Both the position numbers and the translations under genes were made by a program. Under the pieces are notes generated by a model. The model was given only the letters and a program-made list of their open reading frames with translations. It did no database searches and had not been told where the DNA came from. Shown here piece after piece: positions 23,501 to 35,500 of a stretch of 64,000 nt of DNA; the stretch's first letter is position 1, and each line of letters starts with the position of its first letter. Origin of the DNA: Lutraria lutraria (lineage: Eukaryota; Mollusca; Bivalvia; Venerida; Mactridae); assembly GCA_964023205.1 (NCBI GenBank), contig OZ026835.1, positions 38,785,083-38,849,082 on the forward strand. Direction: 5' to 3'.

Positions 23501-26500
23501 TACCCAAATATTCACAAATTACTAATCATTTTTGGTGTAGAGCTCCACGAAAAGTTAGATCGTAAATATCCCCTTCTAATTTGACCAATTTCTTAGGACA
23601 AAATCCATTTATTTATGTTGAAATCCGACGGTACATAAATGGACGAAAACTCGTTTTAAGCCCAGATCTAGATTGTTGTCGCAAAGCGTGTATTTTTCGT
23701 AAGTAAATATAACCCTTTTAAGTTATAGAGTGATGTAGTCGGGATTAATTTCATGTCTTTTAAAGGTTGTTGAAGTAAATCATGCAGTTCCGTTTTCATA
23801 TTGATTCCGATGCTAAGAAATAATGATACATGAATTTGACTCTTTTTGACGAAGTCGCCATTTTGAGTTTGACCAATTTTACTATTTTTAGTAAGTGATT
23901 CCGTCTTTAATAATCATCTATCGCTGAAATGCTTGCAACACATTTTAGAAAGATCATTACTCCGTTAATTCATGATTTTATTTTAAATTTTCGATTTCTT
24001 GTTTTTGACTAAATGGAAATAGAAAATTTGTGTGTTCTCTATACACACGTGAAAAAACTCTCCGATATGTATCGACAGCACAACTTGATGTTTATACAGA
24101 GATAAGCGCCCGAAGAGCACGAGTCCAGACCATTCATTTGAAAGACCCTGATCCGACATATGATTGAAGATAATAAACATCCATACTTTTTTGCAACACA
24201 GATTTTTTTTAAACTTCAAAGAATAACAAAGTATACAATACTTAACAACATGAAAATGAAAAAGAGGGGGTACCCATGCTACTTTTTCTAATACACATGA
24301 TCAAAGTTGACCACATGAGTCAAAAGTACACAAAAACGTTCAGGCATTTCAACAATCGTCCCTTATAAAATATAAATCAAAGACTGTTTTCTTGAATATT
24401 TCACTGTTATTTCACATCATACTATCTAATACACAGTTAACGATGCGAATTAATACATAAAAGGCATATTTTTCGTAAATTTATCTAAATTAGCATCGAA
24501 CACGCATAATCTAGGGCCGGCGAGTACACATTCTCAGTAAGATTAACCAATCTCTACACAGAGTTGTCGTTCGTTATCTCTCTCATATATATATGCGAGG
24601 CGCGACGAACGACAACTCTGTGTAGAGATTGAAGATTAACTAGTCGGTATAGTTTAAACCTGCGCAGTAGCGATGCGCACTAACAATTGTGATATACGTC
24701 TTTAAATGCTATTGAACATTTCCAAAATATATTGCCAATTATTTACGCGAATATGAGTAAATAATCGACATAGCAGGCCGTATGCGTCCAACGGTAACTT
24801 TAGTTCGATTCTAACTAGGTCTGTACATAGATTTTTATTTATGCGATTGATACAGCTAATATTATAGACATGCTCAAAACCTTACCTTTATTACGCCATT
24901 TGGATTGGTAGATGACGTATCGATGACGTCAGTGATCTTCGACATTATTACATTCACAGCGTCAATGTCACCGACCGTCAGCGAACTATGTTCCTCTTTT
25001 GTTGATGTAGCATCTGACAGTTTGTCTAACGTTTCTGTAGCATTCGTTATTGTCTTGTTTACATAAAACATAAAAGGAAACTATTAAACAATCTCACAAA
25101 TCGAAATTATGATATATAAGATGGTGGAAATTAAGGGCATGAATAGATCTGAGAGTTTCTACAATTTTATTATTAAACATTATGACAAAAAGCGTATAGG
25201 GATTTTTTAAAACTTTGCATGATCACAGCATATGACAAAAGAACAATTTTTAGCGAAAAAATGGGGTCGCGAAGCTCATTTTTAGTTATCTGGCCTTGAA
25301 AATGGCTGTTTGGTTTATTATAGGTAATGTCTAGGGCAGATCACTCATACATGAATCTTAAATACAATATTTATACTTTTGTTTTTTTATTATTGGTCAA
25401 AATATTTCATTCAATTCCAATAAACATTTTAATTACCCTTTTCAGTTGAAGTTAAGAGACTTAAGCCAAAAAGTCACATTCAAGGGCAGACAACTAAAAC
25501 AACGAGCATTGCGAACCCCATTTTTTCGCTTAAAATGTTTCTATTATCATATGCTATGATCATGCAAAGTTTAAAATATTTTTTTTATGTTGTCTATATG
25601 CCTATGTGTAAACTGTGGAAAACTGTCAGTTATGTCCTTGAAGCAAGACAACCAGATCCATCGATCATAAGTAGAATGTAAAATAAATAACAAAATGTAC
25701 AAAGTATAAAAATGTCCAAATCTGTGCCATCTTAAAACGAGTTCGTCAACCCACAATATTTTTTCGCTTAAAATGTTTCAGTTATCATATGCCACGATCT
25801 GCAAAGATTTTCAAAAACCTTGAAAGAGTTTTCATTTCCCCTGTATGTTTATGTGAAAAAAAGGAAACTGTAGCAAATGTCTTTAAGGAGAAAGAATGCA
25901 TTGAACAAGCTGTTGGATTTGAAACAAATTGTATATTCCATTTACCCGATATAATAAATTAAATAAATTTATTATAATACTATAGTAAGTGTCTGGAACA
26001 AAAGGTTTTACTTTGTGGATTAATGCTTATGAACATAAATGTATTCAGGATCAAAATTACGCTATATATATATACATGCATACATTGTTTTCTAAAACTT
26101 ATCTTTTTAAAACAGAAATTAAACAAATGTACATTATTATTTTCAAATGTCACATGACATGTTGTCTACGGTACAAGTAGCATCAAAATGTTCTATGTTT
26201 GCTCTTTTGACACAGTTTCATTCTGGTTATTGTATCCAAAAAGATGAAGTATATTCCAAGGGGGATAACCATAATCGTAGTTTCATTTAGCCTTTGAATA
26301 CGTATCTCCCTTTTTTCGACTTACTAGACATACATGTAAAACAAATGTACAATATTTCATGTTTATTGGATCTAAATTCTGCTCAATTAGAAAACAATAA
26401 CCTATTAATTAAAGAACGCTTCAGTAAAGGATTTGAAATTCAATCATGTCTCTCTTTTTTGTTTCGAAAATGGAATACCAAATTCCGTGATAGATAGATA

Positions 26501-29500
26501 GATAGATAGATTTATTTGGCATATAATGCATATAACATGACAATTAAAAGAACAACATGATATCATTTTTAAAACATACAAATCAAGTTGTAAATAAATA
26601 TAATCGTGACATATGCACCAACACCAAGGATAGCACAAAAAAGGATAAACCTTATTTCCATTGTGGTCCTTAGTGTCGGTGGCATGACTTAGAAAGGCAA
26701 TGGTGGTAGTAGTACAAATAAATAATTTTAAAGTTATACTCTTCAACAAGCTATTAAACCTTAGTCCTAAATATCTTAATTAACAACATGTATATATTTG
26801 GTGGGTAAATAAATTAAAAGGTACATTACAATGGCAATTAAAAATTATGTATCACAAAAAGTTATCACATTAGAAATTAGTACATTTATCACAGAGACAG
26901 AGTAGTTAATAAATGTAAGCACTTAACTATGTAATTTATATGCAATATATAGCCAAAAATAAATAAAACAATAAATAAATAAATTAAGATGTAAATTGTC
27001 AGGTTATAAAAATTAAACAGATAAAGTATCTAAAAAATGATTTTTTACAGCAGTTTTAAAAGAAGAAATATTATTTAAACTTGTAATGTGAACTGGTAAA
27101 TTATTCCATAATTTGGCACCCACTGAACTGAAAGTCTTACATCCAAAACTTTTTACTTTTATCTGTGAAAAAGCACCTTTACTACTGAACCTTGTATTGT
27201 ATGAATGAATCTGATCTTGATGGACAAACCTTTCAGAAAGATAAGATGGTGCTAACCCTTGTCTGATTTTAAAAACATGTAAAAGAATAATTTGGTCAAC
27301 TCTTCTCGATACTGGGAGCCAGCCAATAGATTTAAATTCATTGCGGCCAATATGTGCTCTACAATCGAGGTCTAGTACAAATCTGATCAATTTATTCTGA
27401 ATAATTTGAAGCTGTTTTTGCATAGATTTTGTTAAACTATAATACCATATTGAGCAAGCGTAATCAAAATGACATTGAATAAGTGAAGAAACAAGAAGTT
27501 TTTTAGTATGTTGAGTTAAATACTCTCTTTTTCTATATAGAAACATTAATCTAGAATTTGCTTTCTTTATAATTGCACGACACATTTCATTAAAAGATAA
27601 AGACTGATCTAAAATTGCTCCCAAATATTTTACAGATGAAGTTGGCTCAATAACTGAATTATTACAAGAAATATTAAGATTTTCAGTGGATCGTAATTTA
27701 GGCTTAGATGCAAAAATAATAGATTCTGTTTTCCCAAGATGTAGAGACAATTTATTATTTATGAGCCAATGACTAACATTTTTCAGATCTTCTGATAAAA
27801 TTTTTTCAACAATTTGTTTGTCTTTGCCAGAATATAAGATGGCAGAATCGTCAGCATATAACAAGAGTTTACTTTTCACAACATCTGACATATCGTTAAC
27901 ATAAATTAAAAATAAAAGTGGGCCAAGAATAGAGCCTTGTGGTACCCCACATGTGATATTTGCTGTATTTGAATTAACTCCAGAAACATTAACTAATTGC
28001 TGTCTACCAGAGAGATAAGAGTTGAACCAATTTAAAATATCATTACTAAAGCCACAGTGTTTGAGTTTCATTAATAAAATAGAATGATCTACAGTATCAA
28101 AGGCTTTTTGAAGATCTAATAAGACCATTCCAACAAAATTACCTTTGTCCATTTCAAAACGAATAAAATCAGTCAGGTGAATTAGACAAGAGTCAGTAGA
28201 ATAACCTTTTCGAAATCCAGATTGAAATTCATAAATTAAGTTTTTGTCTTTTAAAAAAGATTCAATTTGAGCATAAACAATTTTTTCAATTTTTTTTAAA
28301 CAATGCTTAAAATAGACACTGGACGATACTTTTCAACACAGGTTTTATTATTTTTCTTGAAAAGAGGAACAACTCTGGTCAGTTTTAAATCATCAGGTAT
28401 AGTGCCCTGTATCAAAGATAAATTAATAATATGTGTTAAAGGTTGTACAATTACTGGAGCCCCATCTTTTACAAAACGTGAAGGAATGCCATCAAGACCA
28501 GTGGCTTTTTTGACACTAAGTTATGTTAAGTATTTGAGTACTTTGCTCTCAGTGACTAAAGAAAAGGAGCAACTGTTTGGAAAAATACCCTTTAATGAGT
28601 AAAATTTAGAAACAAAATCAGAACCAAATGTATTACAAGAAGGAAGTTTATCAACAAGATTGGATGCGACTGTTGTGTAAAAACTATTAAAAGTATTGGC
28701 AATTGTTTTCTTATCAAAACAAATATCACCATCAACATTTAAACATATGTTATTACTTGAGGAAGAATCTTTCTTGGATGGAGCACCAAGACTTTTTAAT
28801 GTTTTCCAAAGGCTCTTAGAGTCATTTTTGTTACATTCAAGAGTTTCAGTAAAATAATTCTTCTTTGCACTATCAATTAAAAATTTAGTTTTGTTTCTTA
28901 AAGATTTAAAACAATCAAAACTGTCTTCAGTTCTTAGTTTTTTTACAATTGTGGAATGCTTTATCTCTATTCCTAATAGATAAAAGAATTTCATCATCAA
29001 TCCAAGGTTCAGTTCTCTGTTTCATTTTAACTTGCTTAATGGGTGCAATATTATCTATAACAGAAGTAAAAAGTGTCTTAAAAGTATCCCATGCCTCTGA
29101 AACATTATCAGAAATAAGTACATCACTCCAATCAGTAGATAATAAATTTTCTTGGAACTCATCTTTATTATAATTTTTCAAAGATCTAAGAGTAACAGTC
29201 CTATGGGAACCAAACTTCACTTTAACAGATTTTCTAGTACAATATGTCATAAAATGATCAGAAATAGTAGTTTCAAAAACACCAGACTGTAAAATTTTGT
29301 CCTTGTCAGACACTAGAATTAAATCAATAGTAGATGATGAAAGGTGACATACCCTTGTAAATGTGTTAATCAATTGTTTAAAATTAAACATACTAATAAA
29401 ATAAAAAAATGCATTGACAGAAGAACATTTGGTAGAACAAGATACATCAGTATTAAAATCACCAAGTACAATGGTTTCATATTCAGTTACAAGCTTACAA

Positions 29501-32500
29501 GAATGAAAAACATTATTTAAAATATCATAAAAGTTTGTTTGCTTTGGAGGTCTGTATATTACACCACAAATTATAGGTTTAGACTTTGGTAACAATAAAG
29601 ATATCCATAAAGCTTCTAAGTGTTCATGATTCAGTTCTTTACATGGATCAAAAGACAAGTCTCTTCTAACGTATAAACATACTCCGCCGCCCTGTCGGTT
29701 CCGGTCCTTGCGTAATAATGAATAGTTATCAATGGCAACTTCACTATCAGGTACAGAATTGTCCATCCAAGTTTCAGTTAAACATATGCATGCAGCATGA
29801 GTGTTATTAGCTATAAGCCGGATCTCATCAATTTTTGGAAGAAGACTTCTAACATTAAGATGAACAAAATGCAAACCACGTTGGTTAAAATTTTATAATC
29901 ACAGTTGTTGTTACTACCACAGTTATCTTTAGTAGGGTTGACAGGTCCTGGACCTGTGATTTTCGTTTTTGAAATATGTGTGCGTGCGCATGCATACACG
30001 AACTACAACTACATGTGAGTACGACTAAAGAATTGCTTAATATTGGATAATTGAACAGTAAATTAACGTTCTAACAAGGTTAAACGTTCTTATAAGGATC
30101 TCTTTGTTAGGACACTTACATTGATAATTATGTTACGTATGGAAGTAGATATGCACACAGTTAGGTTACTTACATTGATGAAGAATGTTATGTATGGTAG
30201 TAGATGCACACAGTTAGGTTACTTACAATGATAAGTTGTGTATGGTAGTAGATGTACACAGTTAGGTTACTTACAATGATAAGTTGTGTATGGTAGTAGA
30301 TGTACACAGTTAGGTTACTTACAATGATAAGTTGTGTATGGTAGTAGATGCACACAGTTAGGTTACTTACATTGATAAGTATGTTATGTATGATAGTAGA
30401 TGTACACAGTTAGGTAACTTACATTGATGAAGAATGTTATGTATGGTAGTAGATGCACACAGTTAGGTTACTTACAATGATAAGTTGTGTATGGTAGTAG
30501 ATGTACACAGTTAGGTTACTTACAATGATAAGTTGTGTATGGTAGTAGATGCACACAGTTAGGTTACTTACATTGATAAGTATGTTATGTATGATAGTAG
30601 ATGTACACAGTTAGGTTACTTACATTGATGAAGAATGTTATGTATGGTAGTAGATGCACACAGTTAGGTTACTTACAATGATAAGTTGTGTATGGTAGTA
30701 GATGTACACAGTTAGGTTACTTACAATGATAAGTTGTGTATGGTAGTAGATGCACACAGTTAGGTTACTTACATTGATGAAGAATGTTATGTATGGTAGT
30801 AGATGCACACAGTTAGGTTACTTACATTGATGAAGAATGTTATGTATGGTAGTAGATGCACACAGTTAGGTTACTTACAATGATAAGTTGTGTATGGTAG
30901 TAGATGCACACAGTTAGGTTACTTACAATGATAAGTTGTGTATGATAGTAGATGCACACAGTTAGGTTACTTACATTGATAAGTATGTTATGTATGATAG
31001 TAGATGTACACAGTTAGGTTACTTACATTGATGAAGAATGTTATGTATGGTAGTAGATGCACACAGTTAGGTTACTTACAATGATAAGTTGTGTATGGTA
31101 GTAGATGTACACAGTTAGGTTACTTACAATGATAAGTTGTGTATGGTAGTAGATGCACACAGTTAGGTTACTTACAATGATAAGTTGTGTATGGTAGTAG
31201 ATGCACACAGTTAGGTTACTTACATTGATAAGTATGTTATGTATGATAGTAGATGTACACAGTTAGGTTACTTACAATGATAAGTTGTGTATGGTAGTAG
31301 ATGCACACAGTTAGGTTACTTACATTGATAAGTATGTTATGTATGGTAGTAGATGCACACAGTTAAGTTACTTACAATGATAAGTTGTGTATGGTAGTAG
31401 ATGCACACAGTTAGGTTACTTACATTGATAAGTATGTTATGTATGGTAGTAGATGCACACAGTTAAGTTACTTACAATGATAAGTTATGTATGGTAGTAG
31501 ATGCACACAGTTAGGTTACTTACAATGATAAGTTATGTATGGTAGTAGATGCACACAGTTAGGATACTTACATTGATAAGTATGTTATGTATGATAGTAG
31601 ATGTACACAGTTAGGTTACTTATAATGATCAGTATGTTATGTATGATAGTAGATGTACACAGTTAGGTTACTTACATTGATAAGTATGTTATGTATGATA
31701 GTAGATGTACACAGTTAGGTTACTTACAATGATAAGTTATGTATGATAGTAGATGCACACAGTTAAGTTACTTACATTGATAAGTTATGAATGGTAGTAG
31801 ATCCACACAGTTAGGTTACTTACAATGATAAGTTATTATGATAGTAGATGCACACAGTTAGGATACTTACATTGATAAGTATGTTATGTACGATAGTAGA
31901 TGCACACAGTTAAGTTACTTACAATGATAAGTTATGTATGGTAGTAGATGCACACAGTTATGTTACTTACAATGATAAGTTATGCATGGTAGTAGATGCA
32001 CACAGTTAGGTTACTTACATTGATAAGTATGTTATGTATGATAGTAGATGTACACAGTTAGGTTACTTACAATGATAAGTATGTTATGTATGATAGTAGA
32101 TGTACACAGTTAGGTTACTTACATTGATAAGTATGTTATGTATGATAGTAGATGTACACAGTTAGGTTACTTACAATGATAAGTTATGTATGATAGTAGA
32201 TGCACACAGTTAAGTTACTTACATTGATAAGTTATGTATGGTAGTAGATGCACACAGTTAGGTTACTTACAATGATAAGTTATGTATGGTAGTAGATGCA
32301 CACAGTTAGGTTACTTACAATGATAGGTTATGTATGATAGTAGATGTACACAGTTAGGATACTTACATTGATAAGTATGTTATGTATGGAAGAAGATGTA
32401 CAGTTGTTGTCAGGTTCCTCGTATACACCATTACCATTACAATAACGTGAGACAGAACCTGGATATGTACAGATACGAGTATATTGCAGTTCGTTTGAAT

Positions 32501-35500
32501 TGTTGTCCAGATTTCATTTATTTTGACAAAAATATTACCGTTTTTAAGTATTCATATAATATAGGATAGCCTGCACATACGTTATATAGTGTTTATTACA
32601 TTTTGCTACTACATGTATATATATATATATATATATAGATTCATACACTTCAAATCGTTCTTGGTTATACATACTTATAGACACCTCGTTTACCATCTCA
32701 CATTGCCCACGTCATTATTCAAGACTATTCAAAACAGCCTCATGCGCTGTGAAGAATATCTTAGCATTCTCCTCTAAACCTCGATTCAATTTATAAGTGA
32801 CTTAATTTTACAATATTCACAATCGATCTACACAAAGACATTGGGTATTCTACGGAAATGTTATATAGAATTCGTCTAAGATCAACCTGGTTTTCAGCCA
32901 TAGCGCCAATGATTTTCTTCAAGTGCTTATAAAATACGATTAGAAATGGGGTTAAGAGTAGAGAGTTCATGTCTTAAAGATTATAAGTGCAGTGTATTGT
33001 TTAGCTTCATATGTTATTTTGCTCCTTAGTTGATTTTTTTTTTACTTTTAACAATATCATGACATAAAATCACTAAATATGATTTCTGTGTCTCAAAATG
33101 ATGTCCATTATGTATGCTGTATGCGAGCGTCAATACCGAAAGTAGATTCTGCAAAACAAGTTTTCTATTATTTTCATTTAATGTTTTATGGCGCATCGAC
33201 AACTAATGGTCATGGATATAAGGGAAAGCAACATGTTTAATCCGTGTTGGAAGACGATATACTAGTAAGAATGAAGGGCATCTGATGTAGCAAAAAATAG
33301 ATTGTTCAAAAAGAGTAATAACATAATCACATAACATACGAGTACTCTTAAAAGTGATAAAAATGTTACGCATCCTTTTTTTTTTTAATTTGTATGTGTG
33401 AAAGCAGACAGAAATAATAAATTGTACTAGATTTAAATGTCTCAACTGTCAAAAATTCATGGTACTCCGATTTATCTAACCACACAAAAATATGAATAAT
33501 ACTTCTTTAAGGAAAAGAAAAGAATAATACTTATATAAATGTACTGATACAGCTATTAATTACCTACATTGGTAATGCGTTAATAAAGCTGACCCTACAG
33601 GTTTATAAAAAGTATGATACTAATTATTTTTTCGCATCTATAAGTCTAACCTCATGCCCTATGGACAATTAATTCAATCTTGTTTCATCGTTTAAATGTC
33701 TAATACGTTTTTTTTTATTAGAATTGAATATTGAATATTAGAACAAGCAATTTTATTAAAATCATAATTTTTTATCTACTGTTCGTTTGAATCTTATTTG
33801 TAATCAGATAAATAAATAAATAAGATTCTAATAAAAAATGATATCACCAAACTAAGTGTGCATGTATATTAATGTACACATATCTAATTTATATATATAT
33901 GTATGTTCTGATTTGTTCATCAATTTTGAAAGTTATACTAAACTACTTTATCTTAACTATACAATACGCCTACCATTATATCCTTCCGGGCAAGACTTGA
34001 TCGTTAAGCATCCAGGATATCCTTGTTTCCACTCCCCATACATACTGTCAACACCGACGGGACATTTGACTGTTGTATATAAACATCTTTATTGCCTCCA
34101 AATTTTCGAAGATATACATTATACATACATGTAATACACAAATAAATATCAAACAAAGCATAGCATAATTTTATATACAAGTTATGTTTACGTTATTTTA
34201 GACTTGGTGAAATAGAAAGGAGACGTAGAGCTATTGACATTAAAGAATTGGATAGCAATATCATGTGATTATATAGACTGTATTTAATAGACATAATAAA
34301 TAATATAATATATAATAAATATGTTTAAATTAAGTGTGTGCAAAGATATGCCACCAAAGAAAATATAAAACATGTACTTTAATGTTAACTTAGTAATTCG
34401 TGTGTATTGTTGTGGCATTAAACACCATTCAACGGAAACAAAGTGAGTTTTAAATACTGACCGATACATGTAAAATAATGTTGTATTACCTTCTTTTTCG
34501 CACAAGAATGTTTTTTTCTGTAAACAAGATACATCGTTTAATCCTTCACCCGTGAATTCTAAACAATATTCATCATCACCATAATTATTAGGTTCCTTAT
34601 CATTCCAAAATGTTTTTTCTATATAGCTCCCGTCTATCCAGGTAAAGTTAGTGTTCGTGTCACGTTTACCACCGAGCCAAACATTTAAATCTAAGATACA
34701 AAAAATGGTCATTGGTATTTGCAGAGACGTATAGACCCTTTCATTTAACCGATTTCATGCGCACAAGAGTTAACTCCCTTACCGGATGTGACGTCAAACG
34801 AGGATAGAAGCTGATACAATCGATATTTTGCCGTAAAGGGCGAATTCGGCTTGTTTCTCAGTTGTACAAGTTAGAACAAAAATTTGTGTTTTACTATATT
34901 AATAAGTTATATTGTTATCTAATTAAGAAGACAACGTACGTTCGATATTTCATATTAATATTCATAAATTCGCGAGTCTGCAATTGTTTATTGTGTATTT
35001 CTCGTGGTTGTAAATTTGTTAAGTAAAAATGTACGAAAATATATTTTTATGCGGTCCAAATAAAGTTATACACTGTTCTTGACAAATTGAATTGATATAC
35101 AGGAGATATGACTAAATGCCTAATTTATTTAGCTGACCTAGTATTATGTTTTTAATGTCTGACCTAATTGTACTGCTTTCACACAGTACAATAACGGAAA
35201 TTTAGGAATTTAATAAAAATCATACTTTTGGATTCAACATTGTAAATAACACCAAAGATACTTCGCGACTGTCTTTTTTTAAGACATTTCCTGTTTTTTT
35301 ATGTTGTTTAACGACCCATTCGACGGCTATGGTCATTTCAGAGTCGCTGCAGAGAGAGAGACGGGAGATAAGATACAGGAGAACTGGGCATCTATATCCC
35401 TACTCTTTTGAAACTTTTTCCTGGTTCTTCATTGTGCCCAGTCCCAGTGTGAAGCACCTATATACGCCTCACACTGAAAATCGTCCCTGAGAAATTCGAA

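Larger units (their letters stand above)
22444..25053 (-). other. N-terminal GAIN-domain exons of receptor copy 2
   Basis: Three exons: 25053-24886 (TETLDKLSDATSTKEE, then LTVGDIDAVNVIMSKITDVI), 22844-22773 (KFLEVGSNILSED) and 22549-22444 (ESVLENIDKFAEKISAMHL). These are the helical first half of a GAIN domain. The last ends in phase 1, matching the 21233-21108 exon, whose equivalent opens copy 1 at 323. Confidence 0.75.

Noticed and set aside
28303..28602. 99-codon plus-strand frame
   Set aside because: Shadow on the opposite strand of the CR1-like reverse transcriptase.
28949..29173. 74-codon plus-strand frame
   Set aside because: Opposite-strand shadow of the LINE endonuclease/linker coding sequence.
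30108..32366. CRISPR-like array
   Set aside because: Units are contiguous and vary throughout, with no unique spacers, in a eukaryotic intron; it is a minisatellite.
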